Assembly (NCBI GenBank): GCA_016025055.1
Contig: CP065590.1
Span: forward strand, 1,922,001 to 1,986,000
DNA: 64,000 bases
Source of the DNA: Chryseobacterium indologenes
GTDB lineage: Bacteria > Bacteroidota > Bacteroidia > Flavobacteriales > Weeksellaceae
Direction of reading: 5' to 3'
Shown here: in pieces, positions 44,574 to 53,670 of the stretch
Numbering within the stretch: position 1 is the stretch's first letter
Layout of the letters: each line of letters opens with the position of its first letter
Translations under genes and position numbers: made by a program
The notes under the pieces: generated by a model
What the model was told of the DNA's origin: nothing
Database searches by the model: none
The model's input: the letters and a program-made list of their open reading frames with translations, nothing else

Positions 44574-45041
44574 TTACTTGATATTAAGTTGTGGTTGTTC
44601 GTCATGACTGAGGGTAACTTCCGTTCCTTCAGGGTATTTTTCTTTAATGAATTCTGCAATTTTTATTGCAGAGTATACAGACCTGTGTTGCCCGCCTGTA
44701 CATCCGAAGTTGATCTGAAGGTTTTCAAACCCTCTGGCCAGATAGTCTTCAATATTGATGGAAATAATTGATTTTACGAGTTCCAGAAATTTAGGCATTT
44801 CAGTTTGAGTTTCAAGGTATTCCTGAACTCCGATATCATTTCCGGTCTGGCTTTTATATTCTTCTATTCTTCCGGGGTTTAAGATTCCTCTGCAGTCGAA
44901 GGCAAACCCTCCGCCGTTTCCTGACTGGTCTTTGGGAATTCCTCCTTTCTTGTATGAAAAACTGTGGATGTCGATGTGTAGCATTTTCTTCTTTTTATTT
45001 TTTAAAACCATTACGGTATTGTAATCCTTAGATCTTAACAT
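44574..45041 (-). CDS. Stand-alone RapZ C-terminal domain protein
   Basis: 155 aa. The sequence HIDIHSFSYKKGGIP, GGFAFDCRGILNPGR and FGCTGGQHRSVYSA is the RapZ C-terminal domain, the part that binds GlcN6P and RNA in enteric RapZ. The N-terminal Walker-motif kinase-like domain is absent. In E. coli RapZ controls the amino-sugar enzyme GlmS. Here the domain sits between the kinase and uridylyltransferase of MurNAc salvage (12 bp after one, 58 bp before the other), so an amino-sugar-sensing role is attractive but inferred. The first ATG at 45041 is followed by a basic stretch (KNKKKK); the ATG giving MLHIDIHSF is an alternative start. Confidence 0.82.
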   Translation of the reverse strand: MLRSKDYNTVMVLKNKKKKMLHIDIHSFSYKKGGIPKDQSGNGGGFAFDCRGILNPGRIEEYKSQTGNDIGVQEYLETQTEMPKFLELVKSIISINIEDYLARGFENLQINFGCTGGQHRSVYSAIKIAEFIKEKYPEGTEVTLSHDEQPQLNIK

Positions 45042-45052
45042 GATTAAAAAAC

Positions 45053-46078
45053 CTAATGGTTGAAATTTAATATTTCTTCAATTTTTAAGGTTGCCTTTTC
45101 AGAGGTAAGCTGTTGAATAACCTTTTCAAGCTCGGGATAATTTTTCATCTGGTCCCATGCAGCAGCAAACCCTGTGATGTTTTGGATTCCTTTTTTCAGA
45201 CTTGCCATGAAATGTTGCTTTCTTTGAATAAGACCTCTGAAACCATAGGCTCCGAGTACCTGCAAAAATCTCATCATCTGTATAGGCCTCACCGAATGAT
45301 ATAGTTGAATTTTAACTTCCTGGTCATCAAACTGCTGAATGTAGGATTCCAGCATTTCATTTTTAAAATCTTCAGGGAAATCTGCTTTAGCCTGAAAAAG
45401 AAAAGAAATCACATCATACATCAATGGCCCTTTCATGGCAGACTGATAATCGATGAATGAGACTTCATTATTTTCATTCACCATAATATTTCTGGCCTGG
45501 AAGTCACGAATCATAATTCCTGTAGGCTGCAGGCCTTCGATAAGAGCAGCAATATGTTTGAATTCTTTGAGCAGTTTTGATTTGTTGTACTCCAGTTCCA
45601 GAACGTCAGCCACAAAGTTTTTAAAATAATAAAGGTCATGGATCACGGGGAGCTCATCATAGCTTTCGTACTCAAACGTCTTTGAGAAATCTATTTTCCC
45701 TTGTGTTTGAACCTGCAGCTGATAAAGTTTTTCCAAGGTTTGTTGTACCAGAGATTTTGTGTGAGATGACAGACCTTCTTTTGTAATTATTTCTGAAAGG
45801 GTGTGGTTCCCTAAAAATTCCTGTATATAGGTTGTCCGGTCTTCGGATACCTCCAGAATAGCCGGAGTATTGAGTTGCAGATCAGAAAACAGGCTGGAAT
45901 AGTAGAGGAAAGTTTCGTTTTCTGCAAGGTTTTCATTGTATGTAATGATGTATTTTTCATTGCCTGCAGTAGCCAGAAAATTCACTCTAGCAGAGCCGCT
46001 TTGAGCCAATGTCACGAATTCGGAAGATTTTTTTCCCAGACGGTTTTCGAAAAATCGTTTTGCGTTTTCAGAAGTCAT
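45053..46078 (-). CDS. amgK: Aminoglycoside phosphotransferase-fold sugar kinase, probable AmgK-type
   Basis: 341 aa from ATG 46078 (MTSENAKRFFENRLG); the open frame reaches 46195 but the added part is unlike the family and covers a likely promoter. Kinase motifs: catalytic loop GIMIRDFQARNIMV (the RDFQxxN form typical of AmgK) and metal-binding SFIDYQSAMKGP. AmgK phosphorylates MurNAc/GlcNAc at the anomeric carbon. The downstream RapZ-C and MurU-like genes support a cell-wall sugar recycling operon. The upstream CAAATATA at 46089-46096 fits a minus-strand -7 box without a clear -33. Confidence 0.85.
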   Translation of the reverse strand: MTSENAKRFFENRLGKKSSEFVTLAQSGSARVNFLATAGNEKYIITYNENLAENETFLYYSSLFSDLQLNTPAILEVSEDRTTYIQEFLGNHTLSEIITKEGLSSHTKSLVQQTLEKLYQLQVQTQGKIDFSKTFEYESYDELPVIHDLYYFKNFVADVLELEYNKSKLLKEFKHIAALIEGLQPTGIMIRDFQARNIMVNENNEVSFIDYQSAMKGPLMYDVISFLFQAKADFPEDFKNEMLESYIQQFDDQEVKIQLYHSVRPIQMMRFLQVLGAYGFRGLIQRKQHFMASLKKGIQNITGFAAAWDQMKNYPELEKVIQQLTSEKATLKIEEILNFNH

Positions 46079-46264
46079 AATATGAAAACAAATATAGTAA
46101 TTTAACATGAGTTGGGTAATAATGTTTCTCATGTTAAACTGCAAACCGCAACAGAAATTTCTGCAGTGCATGAAATAGGTTTTGAGCTCATTCAACTGCT
46201 GTTTCAGATTTGGCCTTCCCTTTTTTGTGATTTAAAATTTCTCTTTCTTCGCTCAAAATCAGTT

Positions 46265-46291
46265 TTGTTTGCAGCCGAATTTTTATATTTG
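46265..46291 (+). promoter_or_regulatory. Likely promoter of the xrtF pair
   Basis: TTG (46265-46267), a 16-bp spacer (slightly short) and TATATTTG (46284-46291). The ATG at 46296 is only 4 bases after the -7 box, so the mRNA would be leaderless or nearly so. Confidence 0.55.
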
Positions 46292-46295
46292 TAAC

Positions 46296-46826
46296 ATGTT
46301 AAAGGACTTTAAGCCGGTTTTAGGAATTTTACTGCGTTTCATCATCATCTATCTGGTGTTGCTCTTTGCGTATCAGTTTTATCTGAATACCAGTAAAGCC
46401 GGTGGGCTCGATCCTTTTTCAAGATTAATTGCAGATCAGGTCACCAGTGTACAGAATAAGGTAGGATATCCTACAGAGCTGTATGATGATGTCAAGAATG
46501 AGCAGGTATGGTTTTATGTCAAGAATGATTATGTAACCCGAATGGTGGAAGGATGTAATGCGATTTCTGTCATCATTTTATTTGTGTCTTTTGTCTTTGC
46601 CTTTTATAAGGGAAGCAAGACGTTTTTGTTTGTAGGAGTGGGGCTGCTTTTACTGTATGTAATGAACCTCCTGAGAATTGCAGGGTTGAATATTGTGATG
46701 TCCGATTATAAAGAATATGGAAAAATGTTCCACGATTTTATTTTTCCTGCGATTATTTACGGAACGGTGGTGGTGCTCTGGTTAGTCTGGATTAAATTCT
46801 TTGCTTTGCGACATGAAAATGCTTAA
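46296..46826 (+). CDS. xrtF: Exosortase family protein XrtF
   Basis: 176 aa from ATG 46296; an in-frame non-ATG start nine codons upstream would overlap the promoter. About four to five membrane helices. The exosortase catalytic triad is present: C87 (VEGCNAISV), R127 (NLLRIAG) and H146 (MFHDFIFP). Exosortases act as inner-membrane sorting transpeptidases, cleaving C-terminal anchors and handing proteins to surface glycans. The XrtF type is compact, flavobacterial and encoded with one small partner membrane protein, as here (14-bp overlap). No sorted target with a matching tail is evident in this window. Confidence 0.88.
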   Translation: MLKDFKPVLGILLRFIIIYLVLLFAYQFYLNTSKAGGLDPFSRLIADQVTSVQNKVGYPTELYDDVKNEQVWFYVKNDYVTRMVEGCNAISVIILFVSFVFAFYKGSKTFLFVGVGLLLLYVMNLLRIAGLNIVMSDYKEYGKMFHDFIFPAIIYGTVVVLWLVWIKFFALRHENA

Positions 46827-47256
46827 CTGGTTCCTGGTTGTGGCAGGGGTTTGCGGGCTTGTGGGGGTAAGGATTCTGGAGGATCAGCTCTTTTATGATC
46901 CTTTTCTTGGTTATTTTCACGAAGCCAATAAAAATATAGAATTTCCGCCATTTGAGTGGAGCAGATTAGTAGCAGGGCATCTTTTCAGGTTTGGTTTAAA
47001 CCTGCTTTTTTCCTGCCTGATTATCTATGGCCTTTTTAAAAACAAACAATGGACATTCCAGGGTGTAGTGATGATGGTGATCGTTTTTGCTATTGCGTTT
47101 CCGATTTACCTGTACTGTATTGATGACCGGTTTCAGATAGGTTACCTTTTTTCTTTTTATATGCGAAGGTTTGTGATTCAACCTTTGATTATCCTGTTGA
47201 TTGTTCCGATGTTTTATTATAGAAAACAGATGATGGAAAAAGGGAAAGAAAGCTAA
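46813..47256 (+). CDS. Exosortase F-associated membrane protein
   Basis: 147 aa from ATG 46813 (MKMLNWFLVVAG); a second ATG two codons on is also possible. The start overlaps xrtF by 14 bp, so translation is coupled. Four membrane helices: an N-terminal one, HLFRFGLNLLFSCLIIYGLF, VVMMVIVFAIAFPIYLY and FVIQPLIILLIVPMFYY. It has PPFEWSRLVAGH between the first two. It matches the family always found with XrtF; its role is not known, presumably as partner or scaffold of the exosortase. Confidence 0.82.
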   Translation: MKMLNWFLVVAGVCGLVGVRILEDQLFYDPFLGYFHEANKNIEFPPFEWSRLVAGHLFRFGLNLLFSCLIIYGLFKNKQWTFQGVVMMVIVFAIAFPIYLYCIDDRFQIGYLFSFYMRRFVIQPLIILLIVPMFYYRKQMMEKGKES

Positions 47257-47280
47257 GGGCTCTACCTTCCCGTTTTTTGT

Positions 47281-48282
47281 TTATTCTGCGCAGTGTTTTT
47301 CTACACTTGTTACATTCTCGGCTGTCCATTCTACACGTTTGATAAAATCCCTTTCGCGGACAGGGCATTCCTTGATCTGGCAAACGGTACATGAAACGGG
47401 TTTGCAGTCATCCATATGAAAATTGAATTCTATTGTACGTTTTATATTTTTGGCGAGAAGAAGTATGACCTTTTCCATTTCATTATGGGCATCCCTAAGG
47501 CTGTAGTACCATGGTAAGGTGATATGGGCATCAATATGAAGTGAAGACCCGAATTGCTGGATTTTCATATTGTGTACGTCGATCCATTCGGTTCTTCTGT
47601 TTTCTTCAAGAATCCTGATCACCTGATGTAAGATTTCAGGATCCTGCTCATCCATAATGCCACTTAGAGATTTCCGGACGATTTTGTATCCTACAAATAT
47701 GATATAAAGCCCAAATACTAAGGCTACAACAGAATCCAGCCAATAAATCTTGGTAAAATACACTATAATTAAACTGCCCACCACACCAAGGGTGGTAATG
47801 GTATCCGACTGAAGGTGTTTTCCGGATGAAATAAGAACTAATGAGTTTTCCCGTTCTCCTTTTTTAATGGAAATATATCCCAGAAGATAATTGATAACAG
47901 CGGTGGCGGTGATGATCCAGATCCCAAGATCAATTTTGCTTAACGTTTTTCCGACAATCAGACTGTGAATACCCTCATAAATGATCATAAGACCTGCAAT
48001 AGCGATCAGGGCTCCTTCAATACCGGAGGTAACAAATTCAACTTTTCCGTGGCCATAAGGGTGGTCCTCGTCCTTAGGTTTTGCTGCCAGATGAAGAGAG
48101 TAAAGTCCCATAAAAGCACTGATGACGTTTACGATACTTTCCATCGCATCTGAGAATACGGCATCAGAGTTCGTCAGTTTCCAGGCAATAATCTTTCCGA
48201 CAAAAAGGATCACTCCAAATATGGCAATAAGCTTTTGGAATCCTATTTTATCTTTGTGGGTATTCTTTGAAGTATTTTTCAT
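47281..48282 (-). CDS. Cation diffusion facilitator family transporter
   Basis: 333 aa. Six membrane helices (about 15-235), with the metal site pattern SDAVFSDAMESIVN in helix 2 and the DHPYGHGKVEF loop typical of CDF proteins, and SDTITTLGVVG in helix 5. A cytosolic C-terminal domain follows (HIDAHITLPWYYSL). The last ~45 residues are Cys/His-rich (DDCKPVSCTVCQIKECPV), an uncommon extension that may sense metal. It exports divalent ions such as Zn, Fe or Mn by proton antiport; the metal is not decided by sequence. Confidence 0.9.
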   Translation of the reverse strand: MKNTSKNTHKDKIGFQKLIAIFGVILFVGKIIAWKLTNSDAVFSDAMESIVNVISAFMGLYSLHLAAKPKDEDHPYGHGKVEFVTSGIEGALIAIAGLMIIYEGIHSLIVGKTLSKIDLGIWIITATAVINYLLGYISIKKGERENSLVLISSGKHLQSDTITTLGVVGSLIIVYFTKIYWLDSVVALVFGLYIIFVGYKIVRKSLSGIMDEQDPEILHQVIRILEENRRTEWIDVHNMKIQQFGSSLHIDAHITLPWYYSLRDAHNEMEKVILLLAKNIKRTIEFNFHMDDCKPVSCTVCQIKECPVRERDFIKRVEWTAENVTSVEKHCAE

Positions 48283-48294
48283 ATTCTGTTTGAT

Positions 48295-48327
48295 AAAAAA
48301 AAGAATCTCAATTTTGAGACTCTTTTT
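48295..48327 (-). terminator. Terminator of asd
   Basis: AAGAATCTCAA / TTGAGACTCTT stem (one mismatch) with a short loop and a T-run on the minus strand, 12 bp after the asd stop. Confidence 0.8.
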
Positions 48328-48338
48328 ATTTTGTTAGT

Positions 48339-49331
48339 TTATACTAAGTTGTTTGCTACAAGGTATTCTGCGATTTGTACAGCGTTCGTTGCTGCTCCTT
48401 TCCTCAGATTATCTGCTACAATCCAGAGATTAAGCGTCTTGGGCTGTGACAGATCCCGTCTTATCCTTCCTACGAAAACTTCGTCTTTTCCTTCCGAATA
48501 TAAAGGCATTGGATAATGATTATTTTTCACGTCATCCATTACAACTACTCCGGGAGTTTCGGATAAGATTTTTCTTACTTCATCCAACTCAAATTCATTT
48601 TCAAATTCGATATTTACACTTTCAGAGTGACCACCCTGAACAGGTACTCTTACTGCTGTTGCCGTTAAATTGAATGTATCATCACCTAAAATTTTCTTAG
48701 GTTCTTTCATCAACTTGATTTCTTCTTTTGTGTAATCATCATCAGCAAATACATCACAGTGTGGCAATGCATTTTTGAATATCTGATATGGATATACTTT
48801 TGCAGTAGCATCGTCTCCGCTGATTTCACCATTTAACTGGTCTACGGCAGCTTTACCCGTTCCTGTTACAGATTGATAGGTAGATACGATTACTCTTTTT
48901 AAATCATATTTTTTGTTCAGAGGTCCTAAAACCATTACCAGCTGAATGGTAGAACAATTCGGATTTGCAATGATCTTATCTTCTTTCGTTAACACATCAG
49001 CATTAATCTCGGGAACCACAAGTTTTTTATCAGGATCCATTCTCCATGCGGAAGAATTATCGATTACCGTTACTCCGGCTTCTGCAAATAAAGGAGCATA
49101 TTCAAGAGAAGTAGAACCTCCGGCAGAAAAGATAGCAATATCCGGTTTGGCAGCTATAGCGTCCTTCATGCTTACAATCGTAAATTCCTTCTGTTTATAC
49201 TTCACCTTTTTACCTACAGATCTTTCGGATGCTACCGGGATTAATTCTGTTACAGGGAAGTTTCTCTCCTCCAAAACTTTAAGCATGACTTGTCCAACCA
49301 TTCCTGTTGAACCTACTACAGCTACTTTCAT
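48339..49331 (-). CDS. asd: Aspartate-semialdehyde dehydrogenase
   Basis: 330 aa, full length. NADP-binding start MKVAVVGSTGMVGQVML, active-site Cys126 in NPNCSTIQL, and RVPVQGGHSESV with the catalytic histidine. It makes aspartate semialdehyde from aspartyl phosphate, the branch point to lysine/diaminopimelate, threonine and methionine, and feeds the DapB encoded elsewhere in this window. Monocistronic, with a terminator directly after. Confidence 0.96.
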   Translation of the reverse strand: MKVAVVGSTGMVGQVMLKVLEERNFPVTELIPVASERSVGKKVKYKQKEFTIVSMKDAIAAKPDIAIFSAGGSTSLEYAPLFAEAGVTVIDNSSAWRMDPDKKLVVPEINADVLTKEDKIIANPNCSTIQLVMVLGPLNKKYDLKRVIVSTYQSVTGTGKAAVDQLNGEISGDDATAKVYPYQIFKNALPHCDVFADDDYTKEEIKLMKEPKKILGDDTFNLTATAVRVPVQGGHSESVNIEFENEFELDEVRKILSETPGVVVMDDVKNNHYPMPLYSEGKDEVFVGRIRRDLSQPKTLNLWIVADNLRKGAATNAVQIAEYLVANNLV

Positions 49332-49397
49332 TGATTTAATTAAAAATTTAAGATTAAACTATTTATAAATTATAACGCATATAATTTCTTTATCTTT

Positions 49398-49829
49398 TTA
49401 AGCCCCAAAGACTCTTGTCCAAGGAAACGCGAATGCAAATAAACCTACTGCGATCAATCCCATAATAACCACTCCTAAAGAGATGGTATCATTAGATTTT
49501 ACTTTTTTGTTGACAATAGTCATCAATACTGCTGCAATAAGCATAGAGAATGGATGTTCAACATATTGGAATCTTAATGCCGCGTTTTTCATTACTTCGC
49601 CCATATTCAGACCTTTGGTAAAATTGGTGATCAACATAATGATTCCAATTAAAAACTGAACGTGGAAGAAAATCATTGTGAAAAGGGTGGTCTTCTTTAA
49701 AAACTTATTCACTTTTCCACTGAAACCGAACATGGTTGCTAAAAGCGCGATGATAAATAAAGCTACTAAAAGAAGTTCAAGATACCCGAATCCTTTGTGG
49801 GCATTAAGCAAAATGTTGTAAAAATCCAT
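49398..49829 (-). CDS. Four-helix membrane protein of unknown function (cytochrome-b-like family)
   Basis: 143 aa from ATG 49829; the longer frame to 49943 runs through the receptor terminator. Four membrane helices: LLLVALFIIALLATMFGFSG, FTMIFFHVQFLIGIIMLI, HPFSMLIAAVLMTIV and LGVVIMGLIAVGLFAFAF. Histidines near or within helices (NAHKGFGY, FFHVQF, YVEHPF) are conserved in this Bacteroidota family, which databases sometimes label cytochrome B, so heme binding is conceivable but unproven. A -7-like CAAAGATA on plus (49849-49856) lies just upstream on the minus strand. Confidence 0.7.
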   Translation of the reverse strand: MDFYNILLNAHKGFGYLELLLVALFIIALLATMFGFSGKVNKFLKKTTLFTMIFFHVQFLIGIIMLITNFTKGLNMGEVMKNAALRFQYVEHPFSMLIAAVLMTIVNKKVKSNDTISLGVVIMGLIAVGLFAFAFPWTRVFGA

Positions 49830-49860
49830 AATCCTATTTTTTTGTAGACAAAGATAACAA

Positions 49861-49883
49861 AATCCCGGCTCAAAGCCGGGATT
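49861..49883 (-). terminator. Terminator of the second TonB receptor gene
   Basis: Perfect 10-bp stem AATCCCGGCT / AGCCGGGATT with a CAA loop, followed by TTTTGTT on the minus strand, 30 bp after the receptor stop. Confidence 0.8.
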
Positions 49884-49912
49884 GATATTGAGAAAATCTA
49901 ATATTGTGATAA

Positions 49913-52589
49913 TTAGAAGTTGAATGATAAGGTTGCAGCCCAAGTTCTTCCGAATCCGAATAGTACACGGTTGTCGGTTGCAACACCTTTGTACATATAT
50001 CCTAACTCTTCGTAAGTTTTCTTAGCTGTATTGTTTGAACCGTCAGCAAGTTTAGAAGGAGCATCAGATCCGAACACGTTTGTTGACGCATCAGAAATAT
50101 AGAATGTATCAAACAAGTTGTAAACGTTTGCCCCGATAGTGAAATACTGTGAAGCATCTTTTAACTTGATCTTATATGAAATACCTAGGTCAAAAAGATT
50201 GAAGTCTGGTAATTTTAGTACTCCTTTATCCTGTGCTGCCTGGTTAGAGAAAGTAGCAATATCAATAGATGAGTATACTTTTCCTACATATCTCCATGTT
50301 CCAAAAATGCTTAAATCTTTTACCGGTTTAATTGTAGCTCCTAATGAAGCAGTCATTTGAGGAATACTGTTGTTGCTTGTTCCTCCTACTTTTACTTTGT
50401 CTAAGTATAGAGTTGAAGCAGAGGAAGATGATGCTCCGGATAATGAAAGAGGGTTATTATTGTCATCAAATGCAGATCCACTAGCATTTCCTTTGTAATA
50501 ATAATCTCCCCAAGAGAACATACCCTGGAATTCTAAGAAACTTGTTGGTTTGTAAACTGCATCAAATTCAACACCCTGGTGAACTTCAGTAATACCACTG
50601 ATTTCTGCATAACCGGTAGTTGTTGTATTATCAGCCAGTGTAAATGTCTGGTTTGTTCTTCTTAGCCATCTATCTCTCCATTCAGTTCTGTACAAGTTAA
50701 CATTTGCGCTAAACTTTTGAGATCTGAAACCATATCCTACTTCAGCGGAGAAGATTTTTTCATTGGTTAAGCTAGGGTTTACCACCTGGAAATTACTTGG
50801 ATACACAGAGTTCATGAATGGCTGCTTGCTGTAATATCCGATATTAGCAAATACATTGTGGTGCTCATCAATGTTATAGTTGGCTCCCCCTTTAATATTG
50901 TATCCGAAAAGATTTTTGAAACCGGTTTTTGTATTAACAACTTGACCTTGCTGTTTAGTTACTCCGTCTTTCACGAAGTTATCGATTCTTTGATATCCTT
51001 GGTTGGATACTGATCCCTGGAGGAACGCAGATAGCTTATCTTTAGTATATTCAACCTGACCGAATGCGCTATACCAGATAACTTCACCGTCATTACTATA
51101 TCCGATTTGCTCGTTCAGAGGAGCTTGTTTTTCCACCGAACGGGTTCCAAGCCAGCTTCTGATAATCATATGTTCTTGTAACATTGTAAGGTGCTACATT
51201 GTTATTAAGGATTTCCTGATAACTTTTTGCTCCATAAAGATCAGAAACTACCTGATAGTGGTAACCATAATAATATCTGTCATCTGTACCGATTGAGAAG
51301 TTCCAGTTGTCATTAAGTTTGTGCTGGAAGTTGGCCAAGATACCATACCAGTTGTGAGAGTTGATGCTTGATCTTCTGATGATACCATCTCTTACCTGAT
51401 ATTGTTTTCCGTTAGCCGGGTTAGTTACCATATAAGGAGTACCAGCCATTAAACCGTTGTTTAATGCGAAGATTTTATCATAATCAAAAGTTCCGTCTGT
51501 TCTTCTGTATGAGTTGATGTTGTTGGTAGTTGGAGTTCCATTGCTATTGAATTTTCCATTCCAGAAGCTTCCAAGGTCTCCTGTTCCACCACCTCTACCA
51601 TTAGACATATATAGAACAGTACTTAATTTAGACTTTTCATTCATTGTCCAGTCCCAGTTGAACATTATTACTGGTTTTGAGTAATAATTAGCTCTGTTGG
51701 CAAGTGAAACTGATCGTCCTTCTGCATTGGTATAATATCCCCAGTCGGAGTTATATGTTCTGTCAGGAGTATTATCACGATCCGGATTATACGTAATATA
51801 GTCTTTAATAAACGGAGAGTAAGTTCTTTGGTTATGCCATTGTGGAGATCCTGTTATAGTAAACTGGAAATTATGTTTTTTATTTGGCTCCCAACCTAAA
51901 GCGAAGTAGTAAGCATATGATTCATAATCTGTGTTTTGAATATATGTACTTCCTGCCTGTCTGCTCAATAAGAATGAGCTAGACCAACCTTGGGCAGATT
52001 TACCGGTATTGTAGGCAAAAGATGTTTTTAAATAGTCATTGTTACCAACTCCTAATCTGATCACACCTCCTTGTTTCATATCTGCTGATCTTGTTAGGAA
52101 GTTCATTGTACCTCCTACGGAAGCAATAGCAAGCTTAGAAGATCCAAGTCCTCTTTGCACCTGCATAGTACTTGTTACATCGGACAGACCTGTCCAGTTT
52201 GACATGTATACGGTACCACCTTCCATGTCATTTACAGGCATACCATTTACCATTACGGCAATGTTTCTTGATTCGAATCCTCTGATTACAATTTGTGAGT
52301 CTCCGAAACCACCACCTCCTTTAGTTGCATATACGGAAGGTGTAGTGTTCAAAATTTCAACAAGCTCCTGATTTCCTTGTCTTTCAAGAATTTGTGCAGC
52401 TTTGATTGTAGAAACTGCTACCGGTGTCTTTCTATCTTTTGCGATATCGGTTACACCTTTTAGAATTACCTCTTCAATCTCTTTAGACTGTCCTGCTTTT
52501 ACAGTGTCCTGAGTTTGTTGAGCATAATAAACACTAGCTGTAGATAAAGTAATAACCGCAGTTAGTATTGATTTGTTGATTAATTTCAT
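49913..52589 (-). pseudogene. TonB-dependent receptor, split by a one-base frameshift
   Basis: Frames 51096-52589 and 49913-51184 join into an 891-aa receptor if the T5 run at 51128-51132 (plus) is one base shorter, restoring NPFGGKQAPLNEQIGYSND. Signal peptide MKLINKSILTAVITLSTASV..., TonB box/plug from EVILKGVTDIAKD with RQGNQELVEILNTTPSVYATK and QRGLGSSKLAIASVGGTMNF, then a barrel rich in aromatic residues ending ATLSFNF. There is no carboxypeptidase-like domain. Ligand unknown; a siderophore-type receptor is possible, but no iron gene is adjacent. It has its own consensus promoter. The frameshift is most likely a sequencing error. Confidence 0.88.
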
Positions 52590-52630
52590 AATCGTTAGTA
52601 ATAATTAGATTTAATTTTCTGCAAAATTCG

Positions 52631-52660
52631 CAAAATTAAATTTAACTATTATTAACTCAA
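52631..52660 (-). promoter_or_regulatory. Promoter of the second TonB receptor gene
   Basis: Minus strand TTG (52660-52658), a 19-bp spacer and TAATTTTG (52638-52631), 41 bp before ATG 52589. Excellent consensus match. Confidence 0.8.
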
Positions 52661-52797
52661 TGTTAATTTTTAATCAATCTTAATAATATTAAGTAATTGA
52701 TTCTCAATATTATAAATAAAAGTTGAATTTTTGTATGAAAAAAGTCATGTTGTTGAATTTTTAACAAAGGCGGGGTGTTTTTGTTAAAAATTCAAAA

Positions 52798-53658
52798 CTA
52801 TTTCACTGCTTTGAGACTCAGATCTATATTTTCTGCCGAGTGTGTAAGGGCGCCTACAGAGATGTATGTAACACCTGTAGAAGCAATCTCTTTCAACATG
52901 TCACGGGTAATTCCGCCTGAGGCTTCAGACTCACAAGAACCATTGATCATTTGTACAGCTTCTCTCATTGTTTTCACATCCATATTATCAAGCATGATTC
53001 TGTCAACTTTTGCTTTGATGGCTTCCTTTACCTCCTCAAGGTTTCTGGTTTCAACCTCTATTTTTAACTTTTTCTTATTCTTTTTAACATAGTCCTTGGC
53101 CATAGCGACAGCATTGGTGATGCTTCCGTTGTAATCAATGTGGTTGTCTTTAAGCATAATCATATCGTAAAGACCATACCTGTGATTTGTTCCACCACCT
53201 ATGGCAACAGCCCATTTTTCGCATATTCTGAAGTTAGGAGTTGTTTTTCTGGTATCCAGTAATTTGGTTTTTGTTCCTACCAATCTCGAATCCCATTCAT
53301 GCGTAAGGGTGGCAATACCACTCATTCTTTGCATGCAGTTCAGAAGTAGCCTCTCTGTAGAAAGGATGGATCTGGCACTTCCGGTTACGGTTAGTACAAT
53401 ATCTCCTACTTTTGCTGCATCACCATCTTTAAGAAAAGTTTCAACTTTTAAATCTTTGTCAAAAGTTTTGAAAATAATTTCTGCCAATTCAACACCGGCC
53501 AGAATACAATCCTGCTTTACCAAAAGCTTTGCACTTTGTACAAGATCCTTTGGAATCGTAGAAAGGGTAGAGTGGTCTCCATCCTGGATGTCTTCTTCCA
53601 AAGCACTATTTATAAAAGTCTTTAATGCCTTATCTGTTACGTAGCTTGGTCTTTTCAT
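52798..53658 (-). CDS. nadC: Nicotinate-nucleotide diphosphorylase (quinolinate phosphoribosyltransferase)
   Basis: 286 aa, full length. It joins quinolinate and PRPP to give nicotinate mononucleotide and CO2 in de novo NAD synthesis. Motifs: EDIQDGDHST, LNCMQRMSGIATLT, LLDTRKTTPNFR (PRPP/quinolinate arginines), KDNHIDYNGS, EVETRNLEE and DRIMLDNMD, then EASGGITRDM. It lies 12 bp downstream of nadB, so the two form an operon; nadA is not in the window. Confidence 0.96.
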   Translation of the reverse strand: MKRPSYVTDKALKTFINSALEEDIQDGDHSTLSTIPKDLVQSAKLLVKQDCILAGVELAEIIFKTFDKDLKVETFLKDGDAAKVGDIVLTVTGSARSILSTERLLLNCMQRMSGIATLTHEWDSRLVGTKTKLLDTRKTTPNFRICEKWAVAIGGGTNHRYGLYDMIMLKDNHIDYNGSITNAVAMAKDYVKKNKKKLKIEVETRNLEEVKEAIKAKVDRIMLDNMDVKTMREAVQMINGSCESEASGGITRDMLKEIASTGVTYISVGALTHSAENIDLSLKAVK

Positions 53659-53670
53659 TATGGTATGCTT

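Noticed and set aside
46079..46195. N-terminal extension of the AmgK-like kinase
   Set aside because: The extra 39 residues do not resemble the family and cover a likely -7 element. ATG 46078 gives a normal start.
52270..52280. GATTCGAATCC, which looks like a tRNA T-arm
   Set aside because: It encodes RGFESR in the plug of the TonB receptor. No acceptor stem or anticodon arm is present around it.
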